A stretch of DNA of 64,000 nucleotides, from assembly GCA_023957775.1 (NCBI GenBank), contig JAMLGR010000005.1:172204-236203 (forward strand), written 5' to 3'. The notes under the pieces are model-generated. The model had not been told where the DNA came from, did no database searches, and saw only the letters and a list, made by a program, of their open reading frames with translations. This stretch comes from Fimbriimonadaceae bacterium (GTDB taxonomy: Bacteria > Armatimonadota > Fimbriimonadia > Fimbriimonadales > Fimbriimonadaceae). Position numbers and translations under genes: made by a program. Below are positions 17,119 through 25,186 of the stretch, in pieces (within the stretch, counting starts at the first letter, position 1; each line of letters opens with the position of its first letter).

Positions 17119-17771
17119 AGGCCAAGCCGAATCCCAGACTCTATATGGGGCTCGCTGTGCTCACGTTGGTCGGTGGCAGCGCCGCCTCGTACTACCAGTA
17201 CTCGGCGTTTACCGACCAGAACGACGTCGTGGAGAAGCTTCGGGTCGACACCCGTCCCGAGGACAAGATCCAAGTGGAGGTCGAGCAGTCCAACCAGAAG
17301 TTGGAAGCATGCCTCGACCAGCTGCGCCATCTCGAGCAGGGCGTTCCCCAGTTCGCGTACGTGCCGACGATGTTGAACGAGCTCGAGCAGCTCGGGAACA
17401 GCACGGGCATCGAAGTGCTCGGCGTGCGTCCGGTCGCTGTTCAGAAGTCCCCCAAGGACGAGAAGGCGAAGAAGGAGAAGAGCCCCTACCAGGAGCTCGA
17501 GATCGAGGTCAAGGGTCGCGGCGAGTACGCCAACGTCCTGCGCTTCGTCAGCGCGCTCCAAGCGTTCCCCAAGATCGTCGAGGCGCGCACCGTGGCGCTG
17601 ACCCCGAAGAACGAAGTGGGGCGCGTGGGTGCCCCGCGGCTTGAGGTCGAGGTTCACCTGCGGGCGTTCGTCTTCCCGCCGCCGCGCAACCCGATCGAGG
17701 CCGCATCCCAGGCAACGCCCCCGGCTGTTGCGGATGAAGCCGCCAAGGAGGTGCCGACCGATGGACGATAA
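17115..17771 (+). CDS. pilO: PilO, inner-membrane pilus alignment protein
   Basis: 218 residues: one membrane helix (about 10-30, LYMGLAVLTLVGGSAASYY), a coiled coil (about 38-75) and an alpha/beta periplasmic domain (YQELEIEVKGRGEYANVLRF) typical of PilO. The C-terminus is Pro/Ala-rich. The ATG at 17115 overlaps the pilN stop. It is expected to heterodimerise with PilN. Confidence 0.92.
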   Translation: MKAKPNPRLYMGLAVLTLVGGSAASYYQYSAFTDQNDVVEKLRVDTRPEDKIQVEVEQSNQKLEACLDQLRHLEQGVPQFAYVPTMLNELEQLGNSTGIEVLGVRPVAVQKSPKDEKAKKEKSPYQELEIEVKGRGEYANVLRFVSALQAFPKIVEARTVALTPKNEVGRVGAPRLEVEVHLRAFVFPPPRNPIEAASQATPPAVADEAAKEVPTDGR

Positions 17772-18348
17772 GAAGAAGGTGATCGTCGTGGTCGTGCTCG
17801 CCGTGATCATTCTCGCCGTCGGCACGTTTCAGCTGACTTCGGGATCGTCGGCCCCGGCCGAGCCCCCGAAGGAAGCGAAGAAGTCCGACGCGACGAAGGT
17901 CTCGCCGATCGACGAGGGTCCGAAGAACGCGGAAGTCGCAACGCCGCTGGCGATGCGCGACCCGTTCGAGCCGGCGGAGATCGCCTCCACCCTCGCGGAC
18001 CCGGCTCCCACGCCTCCGTCGACGCCGGAGCCCAAGCGGCCGACGGGTGTTTCGAATCCGATCGACCTGACGGGCATCGGGCAGCTCCCCAACGCGGACA
18101 TCGGCATCCAACCGGTGGAGCCGCCGGCTCCGAAGGACGTGTTCGCCTACTCGCTCGCCGGCATCGTGATCGGCGACCGGCCCGCAGCCCTGTTCGCGGA
18201 CGGCGCCGGCAACCAGAAACTCGTTCGCGAAGGCGGCGCCATCGATGGCGACGCACGACTTGTCTCCATCTCGCACGGCAAGGTCACCGTGTCCTACAAG
18301 GGCGAGAAGATTTCGATTACGTTAGGAGGAAACTCAAGTGGTAACTAG
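17761..18348 (+). CDS. pilP: PilP-like secretin-binding protein with membrane anchor
   Basis: 195 residues. Unlike the lipoprotein PilP of proteobacteria, it has a signal-anchor helix (KKVIVVVVLAVIILAVGTFQ) and no lipobox. A Pro/Ala-rich linker (about 30-110) leads to a short beta domain (YSLAGIVIGDRPAALFADG, then VREGGAIDGDARLVSISHG) resembling the PilP/GspC HR domain that docks on the secretin N0 domain. It overlaps pilO and pilQ by 11 bases each. Identity rests mainly on position and on this C-terminal fold. Confidence 0.8.
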   Translation: MDDKKKVIVVVVLAVIILAVGTFQLTSGSSAPAEPPKEAKKSDATKVSPIDEGPKNAEVATPLAMRDPFEPAEIASTLADPAPTPPSTPEPKRPTGVSNPIDLTGIGQLPNADIGIQPVEPPAPKDVFAYSLAGIVIGDRPAALFADGAGNQKLVREGGAIDGDARLVSISHGKVTVSYKGEKISITLGGNSSGN

Positions 18349-21166
18349 AGGAAAAGGCATCATTCTCGGTGCCGTGTTCGCGCTCGCCGTGGCCACCGCG
18401 GCCGCGCAGGGCACGTTGGCGGGTGTCGAGACCCAACCCGTCGGCGAGGGCATCGAGGTCCAGATCCTCGGTGACAACCTCGCGAAACCGAAAGAGATCC
18501 GGGTCAACGGCAACAAATCGTACATTCTCGAGTTCGATGCGAAACTGCTGGGCCGCGCCCAGCGGAAGAACATCGGGCAAGGCGGATTGAGCTACTGGAG
18601 CTGCGTGTGGTACTCGGCGCGGCCCCCGAAAGTGCGCGTCCTGCTGCAGATCGGCGCGGATGACACGCCCGCCTTGGAGCAGAACGAAAAGGGCTGGATC
18701 GTCCACCTGAACGTGCCGTCGGGCACGGGGGGCGCGATCCCCATGGGTGCGACCGTGCCGCCGATCCGTCGGGATTCGGGCGCGGCCAAGCCCCCGGCGG
18801 ACGCCATTCCGCCCGACGCGGTCGTCCCTCCGATCCAGTCGGTGTCGGACCTCGTCTCGTCGCTCGTGCATCCCGCCGGGAAGACGCAGCCCAAGGTTGA
18901 GACGACGCCTCCTTCCAAGGATGCGATCCCGCCCGATGCGGTCGTGCCTCCTTTGCGGTCGGCTGACGAGGTTCTTTCCGCGCTGAACGGCCAAGACTCG
19001 AAGGCCGTCTCGACGACCAAGGCCATGGTGAGAGCCCAGACGACAACGCCTCCCGCCAAGGTCCCCACGACCAACGCGGCCATCGATCTGGCGCTGAACG
19101 GCGTGGATCCGACGGTCAAGGCCGCGGTCAACCTCGCGGCGAACCCCAAGGCTCCCGCACGCCCCAAGACCAGCACGGTCAGCCTCGACTTCGTCAATGC
19201 CGAGGTCGTTCAGATCCTCAAGGCCCTGGCCCTCCAGGCCAACGTCAACATCGTCACCGCGCCCGAGGTCAAAGGCGCGCTGACCGTCACCCTCGATCGG
19301 GTCAGCGTCGAAGAGGCGCTCGACTTCGTCACCACGATGACCGGCCTTCGCTACGGCCGCGTGGGCAACACCTACATGGTCACCTCGGCGGGCAAGTACG
19401 CCGAAGCGATGCGCACGCTCACCAAGCGCGGCGACGAGGCCTACGAGACGCGCGTCGTGCCGATCTACAGCGGCGCGGGCACACAGATCAAAGCGTCGAT
19501 CCTCCGCTCGATTCCGAGCGAGACGACCGAGGGCACGTTCGAAATCGTGCTTCCCTCGGAGGAGACCAAGGTCGAGAAGAAGGCCACCGTCGGCGAAGCG
19601 CAGGGCGCAGGCGCCGAGCAGCAGGCCGGCAAGGGCAACAGCACGACCGTGGAGAGCAAGACCACGACCGATGCCGTCGACGCGTACGTCGTGCTCATCG
19701 GCAGCGGCACGCGCTTGACCCAGGTTCAGAGCCTGGTCACTCGGCTCGACACGCAACTGTGCCAGGCGATGGGGATCAACATCCCCAACTCCAGCTCGAT
19801 GGCCCGCGCCACGTACCAGGTCCGCGGCGGCTCGGCGACCGACCTCATGAAGGCGGTGGCGGGCGAGAAGAACAAGGTCGGCAACGTCGAGATCTCGGCG
19901 ACTCCCTCCTCGAGTTCGAGCGGACAGACGATCGTGCTCTATGGCCGCGAGAACGAGGTGACGCACGTGATGCAGACCCTCGCGCAGCTCGACAGCAGCG
20001 ACGAGACCGTGGCGGAGTTCGTGAACTACGACGTGAAGTACGTCGATCCGCGAAGCCTTCGCGAGAGCCTCATCGCCGCGGTGCCGGGTCTCCGGGCCAC
20101 CGTGGCCCCGGCCCCCGCGGGCAATCCGCGGGTCTACCAGGCAGGCGCCGCGAAGAACCAGGGGACCGAGACCGTCAATCAGAGCGGCGGGTCCAACGGA
20201 GCCGCCGCAGGTGGCAACGCGGCCGAGGTCAGCGTTAAGGGCGACAGCTCGGTGAACGCGGCCGAGGGCCTGGGCCAGCCCTTCTCGGACTACGAGAAGG
20301 TCACGCAACCCATGCGCCTGATCCTCAGCGGAACGCCGGAGATGCTCGACCGGGCGAAGGACTACCTCACGGTCGTCGACGTCGCCCCGCGCCAGATCGC
20401 TCTGGAGCTGCGGGTGATGGAGATGAGCAAAGAGGACGCCCTCAAGCTCGGCATCGACTGGAGCCTGATGACCGGCGGGACCGTCAAGTCCTTCCGCATC
20501 AACCAGGGTCTGGGCGGCACGCCGTCCACCCCGGGTGTGAGCAGCGGCTCGCTCGGCTTCGCGGGCGGCGGATCGGCCGACGTCACGGCGATGCTCGACC
20601 AGATCTCGGACAAGAACAACCTCATCGCGCGGCCGAACCTGCTCGCGATCGACGGGCGTGAGAGCGAGATCTTCGTCGGCGACGTGGTTCGCTACGTCGA
20701 GAGCATCGTGACGAGCCAGAACGGCACGACGGTCACCACGGGCGAAGTGCCCGTCGGCGTCCGCCTGGCCGTGTTCCCGCGCGTCGGCGGTTCGGACAGC
20801 ATCACGCTGGACCTGCGTCCGGTCGTGAGCAGCCTGACGAGCTTCACGCCGGTGCCCGGCGGTGGCAACCTGCCGCAGACGAGCGTGCGCATCGCGCAGA
20901 GCACCGTGAACATCAAGAGCGGCGAGACGATCGCCCTCGGCGGCCTCATCCACGATGAGGACCGACGCATCGTATCGGGCATCCCGATCCTGAAGGACCT
21001 TCCCATCGTGGGCATGCTGTTCCGACGGTCGGACACCCGCAAGGTGCGCACCGAGGTGGTGATGTTCCTCACCGCGCGCATCGTCAACGAGAACAACCGC
21101 GGCGGCGCTGCCGATCCGCGCAACTCGGAGAAGACGAACCCCGACGAGCGCCGCAGCGGCGGCTAG
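18338..21166 (+). CDS. pilQ: PilQ-type secretin
   Basis: Outer-membrane gate through which the pilus passes, 942 residues. The start is GTG at 18338 with a strong AGGAGG site (18324-18329). After the signal peptide come an AMIN domain (about 25-125, peptidoglycan binding), a Pro-rich linker with two PPDAVVPP repeats, an N0/STN-like domain (about 283-350, SLDFVNAEVVQILKALALQ), N-domains, and the secretin core (about 680-920) with VPVGVRLAVFPRVG and LGGLIHDEDRR. The inserted Ser/Gly/Thr-rich stretches are long. It ends the operon; a perfect palindrome follows the stop. Confidence 0.95.
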   Translation: MVTRGKGIILGAVFALAVATAAAQGTLAGVETQPVGEGIEVQILGDNLAKPKEIRVNGNKSYILEFDAKLLGRAQRKNIGQGGLSYWSCVWYSARPPKVRVLLQIGADDTPALEQNEKGWIVHLNVPSGTGGAIPMGATVPPIRRDSGAAKPPADAIPPDAVVPPIQSVSDLVSSLVHPAGKTQPKVETTPPSKDAIPPDAVVPPLRSADEVLSALNGQDSKAVSTTKAMVRAQTTTPPAKVPTTNAAIDLALNGVDPTVKAAVNLAANPKAPARPKTSTVSLDFVNAEVVQILKALALQANVNIVTAPEVKGALTVTLDRVSVEEALDFVTTMTGLRYGRVGNTYMVTSAGKYAEAMRTLTKRGDEAYETRVVPIYSGAGTQIKASILRSIPSETTEGTFEIVLPSEETKVEKKATVGEAQGAGAEQQAGKGNSTTVESKTTTDAVDAYVVLIGSGTRLTQVQSLVTRLDTQLCQAMGINIPNSSSMARATYQVRGGSATDLMKAVAGEKNKVGNVEISATPSSSSSGQTIVLYGRENEVTHVMQTLAQLDSSDETVAEFVNYDVKYVDPRSLRESLIAAVPGLRATVAPAPAGNPRVYQAGAAKNQGTETVNQSGGSNGAAAGGNAAEVSVKGDSSVNAAEGLGQPFSDYEKVTQPMRLILSGTPEMLDRAKDYLTVVDVAPRQIALELRVMEMSKEDALKLGIDWSLMTGGTVKSFRINQGLGGTPSTPGVSSGSLGFAGGGSADVTAMLDQISDKNNLIARPNLLAIDGRESEIFVGDVVRYVESIVTSQNGTTVTTGEVPVGVRLAVFPRVGGSDSITLDLRPVVSSLTSFTPVPGGGNLPQTSVRIAQSTVNIKSGETIALGGLIHDEDRRIVSGIPILKDLPIVGMLFRRSDTRKVRTEVVMFLTARIVNENNRGGAADPRNSEKTNPDERRSGG

Positions 21167-21175
21167 CGTGGGGCG

Positions 21176-21209
21176 AAGGGCCCCGGCTCGCATGCGAGCC
21201 GGGGCCCTT
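21176..21209. terminator. Perfect 34-base palindrome terminating the pil operon
   Basis: AAGGGCCCCGGCTCGCA and its exact reverse complement lie back to back starting ten bases after the pilQ stop, followed by TTCTTGG. As RNA it forms a very GC-rich hairpin, consistent with intrinsic termination although the T run is short. Confidence 0.8.
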
Positions 21210-21211
21210 CT

Positions 21212-21244
21212 TGGTTTGTGGTTTGTGGTTTGTGGTTTGTGGTT
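21212..21244. repeat. Period-7 array (TGGTTTG)
   Basis: Four uninterrupted units of TGGTTTG plus a partial unit. The same heptamer occurs near 22733, 27102, 53168 and 62946. Confidence 0.9.
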
Positions 21245-21245
21245 G

Positions 21246-21353
21246 CCGGAACCCCCTCGCCCTCCCCCTTCCGAGGGGGAGGCAGTGAGCGTAGCGAACT
21301 GGGTGGGGGCTCCCGGGGGTCTGGGGGAGAGCGGGCAGGGGGGTGAGGGGCTG
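21246..21353. repeat. C-rich/G-rich palindromic intergenic element
   Basis: CCCTCGCCCTCCCCCTT with GAGGGGGAGG, then a G-rich stretch ending GGGGTGAGGGG. Related CCCTCACCCC / GGGGTGAGGGG sequences lie near 27140, 37196 and 49319. No coding potential is evident. Confidence 0.6.
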
Positions 21354-21396
21354 GTGCGGTTTGTCGTTTCGTTTGTCGCGAGTTCAGTGCCAACGG

Positions 21397-22380
21397 CTAG
21401 ATGGCAACACTGGGCCTGAGTCTGCGCCAGGCGGCCTCTGCCACGAGACGCAGGGCGAGCATCAACAAGTGGATTCCGGCTCCCAGTGCGAAAGTGAGCG
21501 CTGCGACCTGGAGGGCCGTGGGCAAGTACCCCACGAGTTGAGGCCCGAATCGGTCCGCTAGCGTCGGCAGGGCCTCGGGGAATTCGGTGGACCAGGATTC
21601 GGCCGCTTGGGTAGATACCTGGGTCGAGATCAGCATCAACTTGCCGCGTGTCCGCCACTGCTCCTTCGCTTCCTCGAGGTCCTGGATTCGAACGGTGGGA
21701 AGGTCCGAGGATTTCATCGCCAGTGGGTCTGGTGCATTCGGTTCGGAAGGAACTAGATAGCCCGAGGAAGTTGTCAGGGAGGCCAACGCCCTCGGATCGC
21801 CCCTGCCGTAGGCTCGCTCCATTTGTTCAAGCTTCGACAACCACGAGGTACCGTTGGCGATCACGTTTCGTTGACGCTCCAGGGCCGACGCCGCTGTCGG
21901 CGCGAAGAGGAGCCCCATGCCGTCCTTTTCGCCCAGGTCGATCGTTGCAGACGCGAGGAAAACCCAGGTTGTCAGGCCCGCCGCAAGAGAGGCTGCGCCC
22001 ATTTCGCGCCACGCAAACCTCCGAGTCCTCCATGCAATGATTGCGAAGACAAGAAGGTACGGGGGCACAAACCATGAGAACTCGAACGGCACGTGGTATC
22101 CGTTGGCAACCATCCCCGCGACCAACACCATGGGGGCTATGAAGGTCAGGGCGGCCAAGGCGCGGGAGCGCCGGGGGCCACAGGCTCTGAGCATCTGGAT
22201 ACTCAGCGTCCTCGGGTCGCCGAACTCCCTCACAGCAGCCTCCGCATCCCCTCTGTGCGCCGCCCTCAGGTCTTCCAGGTGGTTGGCCGCCTCGTCGAGA
22301 AGTTCCTGGCGGGCTTTGGGCTCCAGCCGGGAGAGCCGTTGGCGTAACTCCTCCAAGGCTTGTTCGATGGGATCAGCCAC
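21397..22380 (-). CDS. HAAS-domain membrane protein, PadR partner
   Basis: 327 residues. The N-terminal 65 (IEQALEELRQRLSRLEPKAR, then LLDEAANHLEDL and EAAVREFGDPR) match the HAAS/DUF1700-type domain found beside PadR regulators. Hydrophobic helices follow (about 74-95, 100-117, 127-145), then a soluble region and a final helix (about 288-312). Its start overlaps padR by 8 bases. Family knowledge: PadR-HAAS pairs often control membrane stress or transport; the substrate or signal here is unknown. Confidence 0.78.
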   Translation of the reverse strand: MADPIEQALEELRQRLSRLEPKARQELLDEAANHLEDLRAAHRGDAEAAVREFGDPRTLSIQMLRACGPRRSRALAALTFIAPMVLVAGMVANGYHVPFEFSWFVPPYLLVFAIIAWRTRRFAWREMGAASLAAGLTTWVFLASATIDLGEKDGMGLLFAPTAASALERQRNVIANGTSWLSKLEQMERAYGRGDPRALASLTTSSGYLVPSEPNAPDPLAMKSSDLPTVRIQDLEEAKEQWRTRGKLMLISTQVSTQAAESWSTEFPEALPTLADRFGPQLVGYLPTALQVAALTFALGAGIHLLMLALRLVAEAAWRRLRPSVAI

Positions 22381-22702
22381 AAGGCACCTCCTTGACGCCG
22401 AGCAGGGCGATCACGGAGGCGGAGAACTCGGCCCACTCCAGGCGTCGCTTGCCAAGCTCCTTCTTGCCCTCGGGAGTCACGGAGTACACCTTCCGGTTCG
22501 GCCGCCCTTCCTGCTCAAGCCATTCGGAAGCCACCCATCCGCGCTCCTCAAGTGCGTGTAGGATTGGATACAGTTGGCCGTCCCCAACCTTCAGCGCCTT
22601 GGAGCCTGCAGCTCGAATGGTCTTGGCAATGTCGTACCCATGCTTCGCCCCGCCCCCGAGCGCCGCCAGCACCAACGATTCGAGATCAGGCTTGAATCTC
22701 AT
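22373..22702 (-). CDS. PadR-family transcriptional regulator
   Basis: 109-residue winged-helix repressor of the short PadR-s2 type: HGYDIAKTIR, GDGQLYPILHALEERGWV and RKVYSVTPEGKKEL. ATG at 22702; TACAAT ends six bases upstream, so the mRNA should be leaderless and the promoter overlaps any operator. It probably represses itself and the HAAS protein. The ligand is unknown. Confidence 0.9.
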   Translation of the reverse strand: MRFKPDLESLVLAALGGGAKHGYDIAKTIRAAGSKALKVGDGQLYPILHALEERGWVASEWLEQEGRPNRKVYSVTPEGKKELGKRRLEWAEFSASVIALLGVKEVPCG

Positions 22703-22708
22703 AAATTG

Positions 22709-22735
22709 ATTGTATCACAGTTTGTTATATATCAA
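22709..22735 (-). promoter_or_regulatory. padR promoter with TTGAT/ATCAA ends
   Basis: On the minus strand TTGATA (22735-22730), 15-base spacer and TACAAT (22714-22709). The unusually AT-rich stretch is flanked by TTGAT and ATCAA half-sites, a possible PadR operator. Translation would start at the first transcribed bases. Confidence 0.5.
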
Positions 22736-22762
22736 ACCACAAACCACAAACCACAAACCAGA
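22733..22762. repeat. Period-7 array (CAAACCA)
   Basis: Four units of the GGTTTGT heptamer in reverse orientation, directly upstream of padR and at the 3' end of the nitroreductase gene. Confidence 0.85.
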
Positions 22763-22765
22763 AAG

Positions 22766-23566
22766 CTACCGCCGCCCAAACCCCTGGCCGAGCAGCCACT
22801 CCTTGAGGACCTCGCGGCCGGTGAGGTGGTGGTCGTCCACCCGCCTTCCCGAGCGCATGCGCCAGGTCACGTCGCCTTTCATCTGTTGCGATTCGTAGAA
22901 CGCGCGCATCCGTGCGTCGTACTCCGCGGGGTCGGGCTGGCCGTAGGTCTCTCGGAACCAGACGTCCTCTTGGCGCAGCCGCGGCTTGATCGCGGCGGTC
23001 GACTCCTCGGCGGGCCAGCCGAGGCAGAGGCCGAAGGCGCCAAACGTGCCTTCGGGGAGGTTGAGGAGGGTGCGCACGCCCTCCGGGTCGTTGCGCAGGG
23101 CGCCGATGTAGCAGATTCCCAGTCCGAGCGACTCCGCGGCGCACACCATGCGCTCGGCCGCCAGCGACGCGTCCACGAGTGCCATCGCGAAGAACTCGGT
23201 GTAGTCGAGGCCCGTGGGCTGCTGGCCCACCGCGAGGGCCGCCCCGCGCAACCGGTGGTGGTCCACGAGGAACGCGAAGAACCACGGGGCCGTGTGCACC
23301 TGCTTCTGGTCCGCGCACAGCCGGGCGATCGCGGCCCGGCGCTCGGGCTCTTGGATGGAAATCAGCGACCAGAGCTGGAGGTTGCTGCTCGTCGCCGCGC
23401 TCTGCGCCGCGCCGACGAGTCCCCGCACCACCGATTCGGGCACGTCCCGCGCCGCGTACTCCCGCACGCTGCGGTGCCGAACAAACGGGGCGAGCGCCTC
23501 GTCCGCCTCCGGAGGCTCGGACCCGAAGCGAAGGCGCCACGCGTGATCGAAGGACTCGTCGAACAT
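22766..23566 (-). CDS. NfsA-like nitroreductase family flavoprotein
   Basis: 266 residues, FMN-dependent NAD(P)H oxidoreductase fold. RHRSVREYAARDVPESVVR and SAATSSNLQLWSLI match the NfsA/Frp branch FMN site, and GLGICYIGALRN is the conserved glycine loop. The ATG at 23566 is preferred over a 64-residue upstream extension that would be read from a repeat element; CACAAT ends six bases upstream. The physiological substrate (quinone, nitro compound or free flavin) is unknown. Confidence 0.87.
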   Translation of the reverse strand: MFDESFDHAWRLRFGSEPPEADEALAPFVRHRSVREYAARDVPESVVRGLVGAAQSAATSSNLQLWSLISIQEPERRAAIARLCADQKQVHTAPWFFAFLVDHHRLRGAALAVGQQPTGLDYTEFFAMALVDASLAAERMVCAAESLGLGICYIGALRNDPEGVRTLLNLPEGTFGAFGLCLGWPAEESTAAIKPRLRQEDVWFRETYGQPDPAEYDARMRAFYESQQMKGDVTWRMRSGRRVDDHHLTGREVLKEWLLGQGFGRR

Positions 23567-23572
23567 TTTCTT

Positions 23573-23578
23573 ATTGTG
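23573..23578 (-). promoter_or_regulatory. -10 box for leaderless nitroreductase gene
   Basis: CACAAT, six bases before the ATG at 23566. Confidence 0.45.
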
Positions 23579-23657
23579 GTGGGAACGGGGTGCCGATGAA
23601 GACTCCAGTGCATCGTCAGCATTCGATGTTCGGGTGGAGGAGGGAAGCGAGCGCCTG

Positions 23658-23773
23658 TGGGAGTGCGCGAGCTTGCTCGTCGCCTTGCCTTCGAGCGGCT
23701 TGCCGCGAGTCCATTGCGGAACCGGCGACAAGTCGCCGGCGCGAAGGGCGACGAGCAAGCTCGCGCACTCCCA
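23658..23773. repeat. 116-base element with 27-base perfect terminal inverted repeats
   Basis: TGGGAGTGCGCGAGCTTGCT... at 23658-23684 is exactly complementary to 23747-23773. An inner hairpin CCGGCGAC-AA-GTCGCCGG lies at 23722-23739. Related elements sit at 56309-56422 and 56450-56563. It lies between xylA and the nitroreductase gene, has no ORF of its own, and resembles a MITE or large REP-type hairpin. Confidence 0.85.
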
Positions 23774-23816
23774 AGGGACCGAGCCGTGTACCCCAATTGT
23801 GAAGTTTGGCGATGGA

Positions 23817-25127
23817 CTAGAGGAACTCGGCGATGAGGTTCTCCAGCATCTCCTGCCGGCCCGAAACGGGTACCGGGTTGCCGTGCTCCCTCACGTACGC
23901 CTCGCAATCCTCAAGCGACGCGTTGCCGTCCATCACCCCCTCGCCGAACGCCCCGTTCCAGCGCGCGTAGCGCTCCTCCACAAACCGCGCGAGGCGGCCA
24001 TCCTCGCGGATCGCGTGGGCGGCCTCGAGTCCCGCGGCGAACGCGTCCATCGCCCCGATGTGCGCGTAGAACAGGTCCATCGGATCGCTCGATGCGCGCC
24101 GGACCTTGGCGTCGAAGTTGAGCCCGCCCGTGGTGAACCCGCCCATCTCCAAGATCTCGAACATCACGTAGGTGGCCAGGGCCACGTCGGTCGGGAACTG
24201 GTCGGTATCCCACCCGAGCAGCGTGTCGCCGACGTTCGCGTCGGTGGAGGCCAGCGAGCCCGCGAGCCGGGCCACGCGCAGCTCGTGCTGGATCGTGTGG
24301 CCGGCGAGGGTGGCGTGATTGGTCTCCACGTTGAGCTTGAAACGTCCGAACAGGCCGAACTCCCTCAGGAAGTTGAGGCACGCTTCGACATCGGAGTCGT
24401 ACTGGTGCTTGGTCGGCTCCATCGGTTTGGGTTCGATCATCAACGTGCCTCGGAACCCGATGGCTTTGGCGTGGTCGGCGGCCATCTCGAGGAAGCGGGC
24501 GAGCTGCTCGCGCTCGCGCTTGAGATCGGTGTTGAGCAGGGTGTCGTAGCCCTCGCGGCCGCCCCAAAACACGTAGCCTTGGCCGCCGAGGCGGTGCGTG
24601 GCCTCCATCGCGTGCTTGACCTGGGCCGCCGCATAAGCGAATACGTGCGGGTCGGGGCTGGTGGCCGCGCCGTTCTGGTAGCGCGGATGGCTGAACAGAT
24701 TGGCCGTTCCCCAAAGAAGGGCGATGCCCGTCTCATGCTGCTTCCTTTCGGCCGCCTTGGTCAGGGCGTCCAGGTTGGCGCAGCCCTCGTCGAAGGTCGA
24801 ACCCTCGGGCGCGAGATCGTAGTCGTGGAAGCACCAGAGCCCGACGCCCAGCTTCTCGAAGAACTCGAAGGCCGCGTCGAGCGTGTCCATCGCCCGCCGC
24901 ATGGGATCGGACGAGGCGTTCCAAGGGCGCACCATCGTCGGCGCGCCGAACGGGTCCTGCCCCAGCCCCTTGAACGTGTGCCAGTAGCAGACGGCGAAGC
25001 GAAGGTGCTCCGCCAGCGTGCGCCCGCCGACGATCCGGGTCGCGTCGTAGCGCTTGAACGCTAGGGGGTTCCTGCTGTCAGGCCCCTCGAAGGGCACGCG
25101 GTCGACCAGTTCGGGAAAGAAAGGCAT
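23817..25127 (-). CDS. xylA: Xylose isomerase
   Basis: Interconverts D-xylose and D-xylulose; 436 residues, class II type. All catalytic and metal-binding groups are visible: His/Asp in CFHDYDLAPEG, Glu/Lys in IEPKPMEPTKHQYD, Glu/His in LNVETNHATLAGH, Asp in SLASTDANVGD and WDTDQFP, and Asp in LNFDAKVRR. WGGREGYDTLLNTD is the family signature. No xylulokinase or transporter is adjacent. ATG at 25127; TAAAAT ends six bases upstream, indicating a leaderless message. Confidence 0.97.
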   Translation of the reverse strand: MPFFPELVDRVPFEGPDSRNPLAFKRYDATRIVGGRTLAEHLRFAVCYWHTFKGLGQDPFGAPTMVRPWNASSDPMRRAMDTLDAAFEFFEKLGVGLWCFHDYDLAPEGSTFDEGCANLDALTKAAERKQHETGIALLWGTANLFSHPRYQNGAATSPDPHVFAYAAAQVKHAMEATHRLGGQGYVFWGGREGYDTLLNTDLKREREQLARFLEMAADHAKAIGFRGTLMIEPKPMEPTKHQYDSDVEACLNFLREFGLFGRFKLNVETNHATLAGHTIQHELRVARLAGSLASTDANVGDTLLGWDTDQFPTDVALATYVMFEILEMGGFTTGGLNFDAKVRRASSDPMDLFYAHIGAMDAFAAGLEAAHAIREDGRLARFVEERYARWNGAFGEGVMDGNASLEDCEAYVREHGNPVPVSGRQEMLENLIAEFL

Positions 25128-25133
25128 GCCCGC

Positions 25134-25139
25134 ATTTTA
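25134..25139 (-). promoter_or_regulatory. -10 box for leaderless xylA
   Basis: TAAAAT, five of six consensus bases, six bases before the ATG. Confidence 0.6.
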
Positions 25140-25153
25140 GCGGTGTCCACCCC

Positions 25154-25181
25154 GACAAACGACCAACGATCAACAACAAAC
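25154..25181. repeat. Period-7 array (GACAAAC type)
   Basis: Four units: GACAAAC, GACCAAC, GATCAAC, AACAAAC. The complement, GTTTGTC, is one base away from the GTTTGTG unit seen elsewhere. Confidence 0.75.
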
Positions 25182-25186
25182 GACTC

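Noticed and set aside
18317..21658. Very long minus-strand open frame opposite pilQ
   Set aside because: Antisense to a secretin with clear domains; the translation is Arg/Gly/His/Asp-rich low complexity, the usual shadow in high-GC DNA.
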